A stretch of 64,000 bases of DNA from Xylophilus rhododendri (GTDB taxonomy: Bacteria; Pseudomonadota; Gammaproteobacteria; Burkholderiales; Burkholderiaceae_C), in assembly GCF_009906855.1 (NCBI RefSeq), contig NZ_CP047650.1, positions 1,364,001-1,428,000 on the forward strand, read 5' to 3'. The position numbers and the translations under genes are program-made. The stretch's first letter is position 1; the number at the start of each line of letters is the position of its first letter. Shown in pieces: positions 15,728 to 23,901 of this stretch. Under the pieces are notes generated by a model that was not told the DNA's origin, searched no databases, and saw only the letters and a list, made by a program, of their open reading frames with translations.

Positions 15728-16672
15728 TCAGGCGCCGGGCGGCCCGGCCAGCCAGCGCGCCGCCGGCCACTGGCCGCGCGCCACCGCCTGCGCCATGCAG
15801 TCGACCAGGGCCGCGCTCACGCAGCGCACCGGCGTGGAGATGTGGCGGCTGGAGGCGCTGGCCAGCACGATCTTGCGTTCCAGCGCGGGCTCGCTCAGCG
15901 GCGCGCCCACCAGATGCCCGGCCGCGATGTCTTCTGCCACCGCGATGGTCGGCAGCACCGTCAGGCCCAGGCCGCCGCGCACCAGGCTCTTCTGCACACT
16001 CATGGCATTGGTCTCGGCCACCACGTTCAGCGCCACGCTCTGCTGCGCAGCGGCCTGCTCCACCAGCAGGCGCAGGCCGTGCGGCGCGCTCGGCAGCACC
16101 AGCGGCCGGCCGGCCAGCCCGGCCACGGCGAAGGGCTGGCCGGGCCGCAGTCCGCTGGCGGGCAGGCCGACCAGCCACAACACCTCATCGAGCAGGGGCC
16201 GCACCCGCAGGGTCGAGGTCTGGCGCGGGTCGTAGAGCAGGGACAGGTCCACCTCGCCCGACTCCAGCCAGCCCTGCAGCGTGCCTGCATAGGCCGTGGC
16301 GATACGCACCCGGATGCCCGGGTACTGCAGCCCCACCGCCGCCACCAGGGCATAGGCCAGCAGGTCGGCCGTGCTGGGCAGCAGGCCCACGGTGACGATG
16401 CCGCCGACGCCGCCGGCCGCCGGCTGGATCTCGGCGCGGGCGCGCTCCAGCTCCTGGATCACCCGCCGGGCGTATTCCACCAGGGTGCGGCCGGCCTCGG
16501 TCAGCGCCATGCCCTGGCGGCTGCGGTCGAACAGGGCGGCGCCCACGTCCTCCTCCAGCAGGCGCAGCTGGCGCGATACCGCCGGCTGCACGATGTTGAG
16601 CAGCGCTGCGGCGCGGGTCACGTTGCCGGTGTCGGCCACCGTCACCAGGGCGCGGAGTTGCTTGAGGTCCAT
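15728..16672 (-). CDS. LysR-family transcriptional regulator
   Basis: A 314-residue LysR regulator. The N-terminal winged helix-turn-helix reads VADTGNVTRAAALLNIVQPAVSRQLRLLEEDVG, followed by the typical LFDRSRQGMALTEAGRTL. The rest is the type-2 periplasmic-binding-like effector domain. The ATG at 16672 (before DLKQLRALV) is the family start; the frame is open upstream to 16807 without family similarity. It is divergent from the ThDP-decarboxylase operon across a 113-base gap containing two inverted repeats, the classic LysR arrangement, so it likely controls that operon and its own. Confidence 0.9.
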   Translation of the reverse strand: MDLKQLRALVTVADTGNVTRAAALLNIVQPAVSRQLRLLEEDVGAALFDRSRQGMALTEAGRTLVEYARRVIQELERARAEIQPAAGGVGGIVTVGLLPSTADLLAYALVAAVGLQYPGIRVRIATAYAGTLQGWLESGEVDLSLLYDPRQTSTLRVRPLLDEVLWLVGLPASGLRPGQPFAVAGLAGRPLVLPSAPHGLRLLVEQAAAQQSVALNVVAETNAMSVQKSLVRGGLGLTVLPTIAVAEDIAAGHLVGAPLSEPALERKIVLASASSRHISTPVRCVSAALVDCMAQAVARGQWPAARWLAGPPGA

Positions 16673-16700
16673 CGGAAGTGCTGAGGTCGATGCGCCGCTG

Positions 16701-16752
16701 TGATGGACGCGATCACGAAATTCTATTTTATGAAGCCATCCATCAAAAATAG
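16701..16752. promoter_or_regulatory. Two inverted repeats, candidate LysR operator
   Basis: In the divergent gap, TGATGGA (16701-16707) is matched by TCCATCA (16739-16745), and CTATTTT (16723-16729) by AAAATAG (16746-16752). The tract is AT-rich compared with the surroundings. Position and symmetry fit a LysR-type regulatory site plus the promoters of both operons. No footprint information exists in the sequence itself. Confidence 0.5.
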
Positions 16753-16785
16753 GATTGACGCCCCTTCCCAGCGAAATCCCAAGAC

Positions 16786-17319
16786 ATGACGACCAGCACC
16801 GAATCACCCGCCTGGCAAAAGGCGGTGTTCGACGCCCTGAAGGCCGGCGGCATCCGCCAGATCGCCTATGTGCCCGACGCCGGCCACGCCTACGCCATCC
16901 GCGCCGCCCAGGCCGATCCCGACATGCTCGACACCGTGCTCACCACCGAGGAGGAAGGCGTGGCCCTGGTCAGCGGCGCCTGGCTCGGCGGCCAGCGCGC
17001 CGCCCTGCTGATGCAGAGCAGCGGCGTGGGCAACTGCGTGAACATGTTCTCGCTGCTGGCCAGCTGCCAGTTCCCCTTCCTGACGCTCGTCACCATGCGC
17101 GGCGAGTACGCCGAGTTCAATCCCTGGCAGTGCCCGATGGGCTTACGCACCCAAGCGGCCCTGGAGCTGATGGGCATCACCGTGGTGCGGGCATCCGACC
17201 CGGAGCAGGTGGGCGAGATCGTCTCTGCCGCGCTCGACTCCGCCTTCCTGGCCGGCGAACGCATCGCCGTGCTGCTGTCGCAAAGCCTGATCGGCCGCAA
17301 GAAATGGGAGCGCAACTGA
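16786..17319 (+). CDS. ThDP-binding decarboxylase, alpha (Pyr-domain) subunit, sulfopyruvate-decarboxylase-like
   Basis: A 177-residue protein that is just the pyrimidine-binding (N-terminal) domain of a thiamine-diphosphate enzyme. Visible are VFDALKAGGIRQIAYVPDAGH, the conserved glutamate in TVLTTEEEGVALVSGAWLGG, QSSGVGNCVNM and GEYAEFNPWQ. Split enzymes with a subunit of this size are ComD of sulfopyruvate decarboxylase and phosphonopyruvate-decarboxylase relatives. The TGATG overlap with the next gene indicates translational coupling and a heteromeric enzyme. It decarboxylates a 2-keto acid to an aldehyde; the actual substrate is unknown. Confidence 0.8.
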   Translation: MTTSTESPAWQKAVFDALKAGGIRQIAYVPDAGHAYAIRAAQADPDMLDTVLTTEEEGVALVSGAWLGGQRAALLMQSSGVGNCVNMFSLLASCQFPFLTLVTMRGEYAEFNPWQCPMGLRTQAALELMGITVVRASDPEQVGEIVSAALDSAFLAGERIAVLLSQSLIGRKKWERN

Positions 17320-17903
17320 TGGCCGCACACACCGTGAACCGCCGCGACTTCGTCGCCCGCCTGCTGGCCGCCGCGCCGGATGCCCTGGTCGTCACCGGCC
17401 TGGGCTCGCCCGCCTACGACGTGTTCGCCGCCGGTGAGCGCGACCGCAATTTTTATCTGTGGGGCGCCATGGGCGGCTCCACCGCCATGGCGCTCGGCCT
17501 GGCGCTGGCGCAGCCGGACCAGTCCGTCATCGCCATCACCGGCGACGGCGAACAGCTGATGGGCATCGGCAGCCTGGCCACCGTGGGCGCGCGCCGGCCG
17601 AAGAACCTGGCCATCGTGGTGCTGGACAACGGCCACTACGGCGAGACCGGCATGCAGCGCAGCCACGCCAGCCTGGGCACCGACCTGGTGAAGGTGGCGC
17701 AGGGCTTCGGCATCCCGGGCGCGCAGCGCATCGATCAGATCACTGGGGTTGACGATCTGGCGCGGCGCATCGTCGCGCGCCAGGATACGGTCTTCGCCCA
17801 GGTGCTGATCGATGCCGACGAGCCGCCGCGCTGCCTGCCGCCGCGCGACGGCAGCTACGTCAAGAACCGCTTCCGTGCCGCCCTGGGTTTCCATCCCTTT
17901 TGA
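17319..17903 (+). CDS. ThDP-binding decarboxylase, beta (PP-domain) subunit, sulfopyruvate-decarboxylase-like
   Basis: A 194-residue protein containing the diphosphate-binding domain. The ThDP motif begins GDGEQLMGIGSL and ends about 30 residues later in NGHYGETG, and the substrate-side GLGSPAYDVF and WGAMGGSTAMALGLALA are also present. It pairs with the alpha subunit as in ComDE. Its ATG overlaps the upstream TGA (TGATG). The following aldehyde dehydrogenase would oxidise the aldehyde product, giving a two-step conversion of a 2-keto acid to a carboxylic acid shorter by one carbon. Confidence 0.82.
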   Translation: MAAHTVNRRDFVARLLAAAPDALVVTGLGSPAYDVFAAGERDRNFYLWGAMGGSTAMALGLALAQPDQSVIAITGDGEQLMGIGSLATVGARRPKNLAIVVLDNGHYGETGMQRSHASLGTDLVKVAQGFGIPGAQRIDQITGVDDLARRIVARQDTVFAQVLIDADEPPRCLPPRDGSYVKNRFRAALGFHPF

Positions 17904-17919
17904 TCCAGGCAAGCAAGGC

Positions 17920-19397
17920 ATGAAACGCTACCAGCTCCGCATCGATGGCCAGTCCGTGGACCCTTCCGGGGCCAGTGGTTCGAGTCGCTCAACCCCTTCA
18001 CCGCCGAGCCCTGGGCCGAGATCCCGCGCGGCGGCGCCGAGGACGTGGACCGCGCGGTGCAGGCCGCCCACCGCGCCCTCACCGAAGGCCCCTGGGCCGA
18101 GATGACCGCCACCCAGCGCGGCCTGCTGCTGCACCGGCTGGGCGACCTGATCGCCCGCGACGCGAAGAAGCTCGCCGAGACCGAGGTGCGCGACAACGGC
18201 AAACTCATCGCCGAGATGCAGGGCCAGTTGAACTACATCCCGCAGTGGTACTACTACTTCGGCGGCCTGGCCGACAAGATCGAGGGCAAGGTGCTGCCGC
18301 TCGACAAGAAAGGCTACCTGGCCTACACCCGCCACGAGCCGGTGGGCGTGGTGGCCGCCATCACGCCCTGGAACTCGCCGCTGCTGCTGGCCGCCTGGAA
18401 GGTGGCCCCGGCGCTGGCGGCGGGCTGCACGGTGGTCATCAAGCCGTCGGAGTTCACCTCGGCCTCCACCCTGGAATTCGCCGCGCTGTTCGACGAGGCG
18501 GGTTTCCCGCCGGGCGTGTTCAACGTGGTCACCGGCTTCGGCAACGAGATCGGCGCGGCGCTGGTCGAGCATCCGCTGGTGCGCAAGATCAGCTTCACCG
18601 GCTCCGACGCCACCGGCCGCATCATCAACGAGCAGGCCGCGCGCCACTTCAAGCACACGGCCATGGAACTGGGCGGCAAGTCGCCCAACATCGTGTTCGA
18701 GGATGCGGACATCGAGCAGGCGGTGTTCGGCGCCATCTCGGGCATCTTCGCCGCCACCGGCCAGACCTGCATCGCGGGCTCCCGTCTGCTGGTGCAGGAC
18801 AGCATCTACGACCAGGTCGTCGCCAAGCTGCTGGAGATCGCCCGCAGCGCCCGCATGGGCGACCCGATGGATGCCGGCACCCAGGTCGGCCCGGTCACCA
18901 CGCCGCCGCAGTACCGCAAGGTGCTGGAGTACCTGCAGATCGCGCAGCAGGAAGGCGCCACCCTGCTGCTGGGCGGCAAGGCGGCCGACCGGCCGGAATG
19001 CGGCAAGGGCTGGTTCGTGGAGCCGACCATCTTCGGCGACGTGAAGAACGACATGCGCATCGCGCAGGAGGAGGTCTTCGGGCCGGTGCTCTCCATCATC
19101 CGTTTCAAGGACGAGGCCGAGGCCATCCGCATCGCCAACGATGTGCGTTTCGGCCTGGCCGCCGCCGTGTGGACCCGCGACATCGGCCGCGCGGTGCGGG
19201 TGTCCGACCGGCTGCAGGCCGGCACCGTCTGGGTCAACACCTACCGGGCGGTGAGTTTCATGGCGCCTTTCGGCGGCTACAAGGATTCGGGCCTGGGCCG
19301 CGAGAACGGGGCCGATGCGATCCGCGAGTACCTGCAGGTCAAGAGCGTGTGGATCAACAGCGGGGCGGTGGCGGGCAACCCCTTCGTCATGCGTTAG
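17920..19397 (+). pseudogene. Aldehyde dehydrogenase, apparent frameshift near the 5' end
   Basis: An NAD(P)-dependent aldehyde dehydrogenase. Translation from the ATG at 17920 gives the family start MKRYQLRIDGQSVDPSG, then loses frame at the GGGG run 17968-17971. The next frame resumes exactly with GQWFESLNPFTAEPW and is open to 19397. Adding one G to the run restores a full-length protein of about 490 residues. In the long frame the catalytic Glu is in MELGGKSPN and the Cys in GQTCIAGSR, with ITPWNSP for cofactor binding, so the core is intact. An open frame starting at 18045 would lack about 40 residues. Either a homopolymer sequencing error or a real lesion; the clean conservation around it favours an error. 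Confidence 0.8.
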
Positions 19398-19455
19398 CGA
19401 TCCAGCAGCCGGCGCCGGGCCGGGTTCGATACAAAAAAGACAGGAGACAAAACCT

Positions 19456-20424
19456 ATGAAGAAGACCCTCGCCCTCCCGGCGCTGCTGTGCGCGCTTGCG
19501 TCCGGCGCCTTTTCCTCCACGGCCCAGGCCGCCTGGCCGGACGACAAACCGATCGAACTCGTGGTCGGCTTCGCACCCGGCGGCGGCACCGACGTGATGG
19601 CGCGGCTGCTGGCCCGCTACACCGAGAAACGCCTGGGCGAAAAGGCCCGCATCATCGTCATCAACAAGCCCGGCGCGGGCGGTGAGCTGGCCGCCGCCTT
19701 CACCGAGAACGCCAAGGCCGACGGCTACACCCTCGGCATGATCAACGTGCCCGGTTATGTCTTCATGCCGCTCTACAAGAAGACGGCCTACCAGCCCGAG
19801 CACATCCGCCTGATCGCCCGGCTGGTGGACGATCCGCTGGTGCTGATCGCCAAACGCGGCTCCAGCGTGCCGCCGACGCTCACCGCCATCGTCGACACAC
19901 TCAAGAAGAAACCCGCGTCGCTCAGCTTCGGCCACTCCGGCGACGGCACCACCGGCCATATCGCGCTGATGCAGCTGGAGGAGCAACAGTCGGTCAAGGC
20001 CACCTCGGTGCCCTTCAAGGGCGCGTCCGAGGCGCGGCTGGCGCTGCTGGGCGGGCATATCGACTACGCCCTGATCACCACCGGCGAGGTGCCGGACCTG
20101 GACGATCCCAAGAGCCCCGTGCAGGCGCTGGCGCAGCTGTCCGATAAGCGCGGCAAGAACGATGTGCCGACCGGCGTGGAGCAGGGCTTTCCGGTGCGCA
20201 TGGCATCCGAGCGCGGCATAGGCGCACCGGGCGCGTTGCCCGACGACATCGCCGCGAAGCTGGAAGCGGCCATCGGCCAGACCCTGCGCGACCCCGAGTT
20301 CCTGGCCGCCGCGAAGAACGATGCACCGGTGCTGGCCTTCCTGCCCGGCGCCCAGTGGACCAAATCGCTGGAAGCCAACCGCGTCGCCTTGAAGCCGCTG
20401 GCGCCCCGCATGGTGGACCGCTGA
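19456..20424 (+). CDS. Bug-family tripartite tricarboxylate transporter substrate-binding protein
   Basis: A 322-residue periplasmic binding protein, the second of this family in the island. A signal peptide (KKTLALPALLCALASGAFSS, cleaved near AQA-AW) is followed by WPDDKPIELVVGFAPGGGTDVMARLL, then NKPGAGGELAAA and ADGYTLGMINVPG. The ATG at 19456 has aggaga ten bases upstream. It lies between the aldehyde dehydrogenase and the hydroxyacid dehydrogenase, with two bases to the next gene. No membrane subunits are nearby. It differs enough from the first Bug protein that a distinct ligand is likely. Confidence 0.9.
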   Translation: MKKTLALPALLCALASGAFSSTAQAAWPDDKPIELVVGFAPGGGTDVMARLLARYTEKRLGEKARIIVINKPGAGGELAAAFTENAKADGYTLGMINVPGYVFMPLYKKTAYQPEHIRLIARLVDDPLVLIAKRGSSVPPTLTAIVDTLKKKPASLSFGHSGDGTTGHIALMQLEEQQSVKATSVPFKGASEARLALLGGHIDYALITTGEVPDLDDPKSPVQALAQLSDKRGKNDVPTGVEQGFPVRMASERGIGAPGALPDDIAAKLEAAIGQTLRDPEFLAAAKNDAPVLAFLPGAQWTKSLEANRVALKPLAPRMVDR

Positions 20425-20426
20425 GC

Positions 20427-21458
20427 ATGGCGGGCAGCACACTCGTCTGCCGGTTCGACGTCTGGTACGACCCCTCCATGGCCGAGCGGCTGGCGCAAGA
20501 GCCTGGCATCGAACTGCGCACCCTGCGCCGCCACGGCGCCGACGACGAGGCCTGGAGCGCCCTGTCCGAGGCCGGCGTCTACCAGATCTCATCCGCCAAG
20601 GACGAACTGCCCCGGCAGTTCTTCGCCGATGCCCGGCTGCTGGCCCGCTGCCCCCGGCTGCTCTGCGTTTCCGCCAACGGCGCGGGCTACGACACGGTGG
20701 ATGTGGAGGCCTGCACCGAGGCCGGCGTGCTGGTGGTGAACCAGGCCGGCGCCAATGCGCAGGCGGTGGCGGAAGCGGCAATAGCCCTGATGCTGAACCT
20801 GTCGCGACGCATCGTGGAGGCCGACCGCCGGCTGCACATCGAACGCGGCTTCAGCCGCGAGGACCTGATGGGCCAGGAGATCTCGGGCAAGACGCTGGGG
20901 CTGATCGGCATCGGCCATATCGGGCGGGCCGTGGCCCGGCTGGCGGCCGCGTTCGGCATGGAGGTGCTGGTGCACGATCCCTTGCTGGATGGCGCGGAGA
21001 TCGCGGCGCGTGGTGGGCTGTCGGTGGCGCTGGACGAGCTGCTGGCGCGCTCGGATGTCGTCTCGGTGCACTGCCCGCGCGATGCCTCCACGCTGGGCCT
21101 GTTCGATGCCGAGACCTTCGCCCGCATGAAGCAGGGCGCCGTCTTCATCAACACCGCACGCGGCGGCATCCATGACGAAGTCGCCTTGTACGAGGCCCTG
21201 CGCTCAGGCCACCTGCGCGGCGCCGGCCTGGATGTGTGGGAGCAGGAGCCGCCGCCGCTCGATCACCCTCTGCTGGGCCTGCCCCATGTGGTGGCGGGCT
21301 TCCACACGGCCGGGGTCACACAGGAAGCACGCTGGCGTATGGCCTTCGGCGCGGCCGAGCAGATCGTCGCCGTGCTGCGCGGCGAGCGGCCGGCGCGGCT
21401 GGTCAATCCGCAGGCTTGGCAGGCCTGGCGGGCTCGCTTCGCCGGGCATCCGGCTTAG
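20427..21458 (+). CDS. NAD-binding D-2-hydroxyacid dehydrogenase
   Basis: A 343-residue enzyme interconverting a D-2-hydroxy acid and a 2-keto acid. The Rossmann motif GIGHIGRAVARLA sits mid-protein. Catalytic residues are Arg in NTARGGIHDE, Glu in DVWEQEPPP and His in GFHTAGVT. It is the last gene of the ThDP/ALDH/Bug group and would supply or consume the keto acid handled by the ThDP decarboxylase. The ATG at 20427 is two bases after the Bug stop; the frame opens earlier but would overlap. Confidence 0.88.
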   Translation: MAGSTLVCRFDVWYDPSMAERLAQEPGIELRTLRRHGADDEAWSALSEAGVYQISSAKDELPRQFFADARLLARCPRLLCVSANGAGYDTVDVEACTEAGVLVVNQAGANAQAVAEAAIALMLNLSRRIVEADRRLHIERGFSREDLMGQEISGKTLGLIGIGHIGRAVARLAAAFGMEVLVHDPLLDGAEIAARGGLSVALDELLARSDVVSVHCPRDASTLGLFDAETFARMKQGAVFINTARGGIHDEVALYEALRSGHLRGAGLDVWEQEPPPLDHPLLGLPHVVAGFHTAGVTQEARWRMAFGAAEQIVAVLRGERPARLVNPQAWQAWRARFAGHPA

Positions 21459-21576
21459 CGCTGGGGGCCACGCCGTCGGGGTGGATGGCCGAGTCGGCCG
21501 AGTCCAGGCCGGCGCCCGGATCTTCCTCGCCGGCGGTGGACTCCTGCATCTGGTGGGGTTTGGGTGTGGTGTTCAT
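21403..21576 (-). CDS. Small acidic hypothetical protein
   Basis: A 57-residue ORF (starting MNTTPKPHQMQESTAGEEDPG) rich in D, E, P and A. It overlaps the 3' end of the hydroxyacid dehydrogenase on the opposite strand by 56 bases. Its composition is unlike a codon shadow and resembles small conserved Burkholderiales proteins, but there is no good ribosome-binding site before the ATG and no family is recognised. Tentative. Confidence 0.35.
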   Translation of the reverse strand: MNTTPKPHQMQESTAGEEDPGAGLDSADSAIHPDGVAPSAKPDARRSEPARPAKPAD

Positions 21577-21656
21577 CGTGCCAGCTTGCATCGCGGGACC
21601 GGGGCACGGCGTAGGAGCTTGGCTACACTGCCGCGCCTAGCTTCTTCCTCACCGCC

Positions 21657-22145
21657 ATGGCCACCGAAATCGAAAGAAAATTCCTCGTTGCAGATGCCTC
21701 CGTCGTCCAGGGGCTGAGCGGCGTGCGTATGGGCCAGGGCTATATCGCCGACAACGGCATGTGGGTGCGGGTGCGCATCGCAGGCGACACCGGCTGGCTC
21801 ACGCTGAAGGGTCCGAGCAAGGGCATGTCGCGGGCCGAGTTCGAATACCAGATTCCGCTGGAGGATGCGCAGGTCCTGCTGGCCGAACACTGCGCCCACG
21901 GCTCGCTCTGCAAGGTGCGCTACATCGTGCCGGTCGATGGTTTTGACTTCGAGGTCGATGTGTTCGAAGGCCCGCTCGCCGGGCTGGTGACGGCCGAGAT
22001 CGAACTGGACACCGAGGACGTGCAGCCGCCGCACCCCGCCTGGCTGGGCGCGGAGGTGACGCAGGACCTGCGCTACAGCAATTCGCAGCTGGCCAAGACA
22101 CGCGCCCTGCCCTCGCCCGCGCTGCTGGCGGACGCCGCGGGCTGA
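21657..22145 (+). CDS. CYTH-domain protein (triphosphate tunnel metalloenzyme)
   Basis: A 162-residue protein beginning with the signature E-x-E-x-K (EIERK, residues 4-8). It is followed by tunnel strands with alternating charged residues (WVRVRIAG, WLTLKG, EFEYQIP, KVRYIV, FEVDVFEGPLAGLVTAEIEL). The family includes class IV adenylate cyclases, thiamine triphosphatases and inorganic triphosphatases; a lone bacterial CYTH domain of this size is most often a tripolyphosphatase. It stands alone. The exact substrate cannot be read from sequence. Confidence 0.88.
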   Translation: MATEIERKFLVADASVVQGLSGVRMGQGYIADNGMWVRVRIAGDTGWLTLKGPSKGMSRAEFEYQIPLEDAQVLLAEHCAHGSLCKVRYIVPVDGFDFEVDVFEGPLAGLVTAEIELDTEDVQPPHPAWLGAEVTQDLRYSNSQLAKTRALPSPALLADAAG

Positions 22146-22253
22146 TCCCCGCCGCTCCTACAGCCGGCTGGGCGCGGGGCCGACGGCGGGCGGTGGCCGA
22201 GGCGGCTACGGTGCCGGACTGATCTCCACATCGCGTCCCGCACGCCTTCATCG

Positions 22254-23276
22254 ATGCTCTCACCCGTCCGCACCGGGCCGCCCGCAGGCGCCACCCTCGA
22301 AACCCTGCAGCGCCTGCACGGGCAGGAATTGCGCCTGGCCCATCTGGTCGATGCCGGCCTGGACCGCCTCCCGCTGCCGGGCCACGGCCGGACGCTCGAA
22401 CGCTGGCGCCAGCTCGCCGCGGTGGCGGCGCACGATCTTTCGCTGGTCAAACTGTTCGAGGGCCATACCGATGCCCTGGCCATCCTGGCCGAACTGGATG
22501 GGCCCGAGCCGCTGCCCGGCAGCCGCTGGGGCACCTGGTGCGCCGAGCCGCCGGATGCGCGCCTTTCCTTCGAAAGCACCGGACGCGACGGCCGCCTGCG
22601 CATCAGCGGCACCAAGGCCTGGTGCTCGGGCGCGGCGGAGGTGACGCATGCCGTCGTCAGCGGCTGGGACCGCGATGGCCAGCCCTGCCTGGCGGCCGTG
22701 GCCATGGGCCAGCCCGGGGTCAGCGTCACCGGCCAGGGCTGGCGGGCCGTCGGCATGGCCGGCAGCGGCAGCGTGGATGTGATCTTCGACCAGGCGCTCG
22801 CCGAGCCTGTGGGCCAGGCCCATGACTACACCGGCCGCCCCGGCTTCTGGCAAGGGGGCATCGGCGTGGCGGCCTGCTGGTTCGGCGGCGCGCTGGGCAT
22901 CGCCGACAGCACCCGGGCCCGCTCGCGTGACAGCAGCGATGTTCACCGCCAGGCCCACCTGGGCGGGATCGACGTCGCCCTGTCCGGCGCCGCTGCCCTG
23001 CTGCGCGAAGCCGCAGCCCGCATCGACGCCCGGCCCGACCTGCCATGCCCGGAACTCGCCCTGCGCACCCGGCTGGCCGTGGAAGCCGCAGCCGAACAGG
23101 TGCTGCGCCATGCCGGCCGCGCCCTGGGCGCCGGGCCGCTGTGCCGCGATGTTGTATTCGCCCGTGCCATGGCTGACCTGCCGGTCTACCTGCGCCAGAG
23201 CCATGCCGAACGCGACCTCGCCGCCCTCGGCAAGGCCGTGGCCGACAGCCGTGCGGAGCCGCCATGGGCACTGTGA
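22254..23276 (+). CDS. Acyl-CoA dehydrogenase-like protein
   Basis: A 340-residue protein with the layout of an acyl-CoA dehydrogenase. The middle part has FESTGRDGRLRISGTKAWCSGA and GWRAVGMAGSGSVDVIFD, matching the beta-domain and flavin-binding region, and the helical C-terminal domain follows. It is shorter than the usual 380 residues. The ATG at 22254 overlaps no neighbour. Its stop overlaps the start of the methyltransferase gene by 13 bases, so the two are translationally coupled. With the convergent glycosyltransferase it forms a trio often found together in proteobacteria, with no assigned product. Confidence 0.75.
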   Translation: MLSPVRTGPPAGATLETLQRLHGQELRLAHLVDAGLDRLPLPGHGRTLERWRQLAAVAAHDLSLVKLFEGHTDALAILAELDGPEPLPGSRWGTWCAEPPDARLSFESTGRDGRLRISGTKAWCSGAAEVTHAVVSGWDRDGQPCLAAVAMGQPGVSVTGQGWRAVGMAGSGSVDVIFDQALAEPVGQAHDYTGRPGFWQGGIGVAACWFGGALGIADSTRARSRDSSDVHRQAHLGGIDVALSGAAALLREAAARIDARPDLPCPELALRTRLAVEAAAEQVLRHAGRALGAGPLCRDVVFARAMADLPVYLRQSHAERDLAALGKAVADSRAEPPWAL

Positions 23277-23887
23277 CAAGCGATCCGGCGGACAAAGAGG
23301 ACTACTTCCGCAACCTCTACGGCGCCGCCGAGGATCCTTACGAAGTCCGCACCCGCTGGTACGAACAACGCAAACGCGCCGTGCTGCTGGCTGCCCTGCC
23401 GCAGCCGCGCTACCGCTCGGTCTTCGAACCCGGCTGCGGCCTGGGCGAACTGACGGTGCAACTGGCCGCGCGCTGCGACCGGCTGCTGGCCAGCGATTTC
23501 TCGCAGGAAGCGGTAGACAGGGCCCGAGTCCGCACGGTCGACCTGCCCCATGTGCAGGTGGTGCAGCAGCGCCTGCCGCAGGACTTTCCGCATGCACAAG
23601 GCCTCTTCGACCTGATCGTGCTGAGCGAGGTTGCCTATTTCCTCGATGCGGCCTCGGTCCAGCGACTGGCGAATGCCTGCCGCGACAGCCTGGCCGCCGG
23701 CGGGACCCTGATCGCCTGCGACTGGCTGCCGGATTTCACCGAACGCGCCTGCTCCACCCGCCAGGTGCACGACACCCTGGTCGCGCTGGGCCTGCGCCGC
23801 CTGGTGCTGCATGAGGAAGACGACTTCCTGCTGCAGGTCTGGAGTTCGGACGGGCGCTCGGTGGCCGAGCGCGAATCGATCCGATAG
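23264..23887 (+). CDS. Class I SAM-dependent methyltransferase (NodS-like)
   Basis: A 207-residue methyltransferase. The SAM-binding motif I reads FEPGCGLGELTVQLA, followed by the acidic loop DRLLASDFS and motif IV FDLIVLSEVAYFL. The N-terminal PADKEDYFRNLYGAAEDPYEVRTRWYEQRK resembles the NodS group, which N-methylates chito-oligosaccharide intermediates. The start lies inside the preceding gene (overlap 13 bases). A target hydroxyl or amine on a glycolipid is plausible given the neighbouring glycosyltransferase, but that is inference. Confidence 0.8.
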   Translation: MGTVTSDPADKEDYFRNLYGAAEDPYEVRTRWYEQRKRAVLLAALPQPRYRSVFEPGCGLGELTVQLAARCDRLLASDFSQEAVDRARVRTVDLPHVQVVQQRLPQDFPHAQGLFDLIVLSEVAYFLDAASVQRLANACRDSLAAGGTLIACDWLPDFTERACSTRQVHDTLVALGLRRLVLHEEDDFLLQVWSSDGRSVAERESIR

Positions 23888-23901
23888 GCCTCTTGAACTG
23901 C

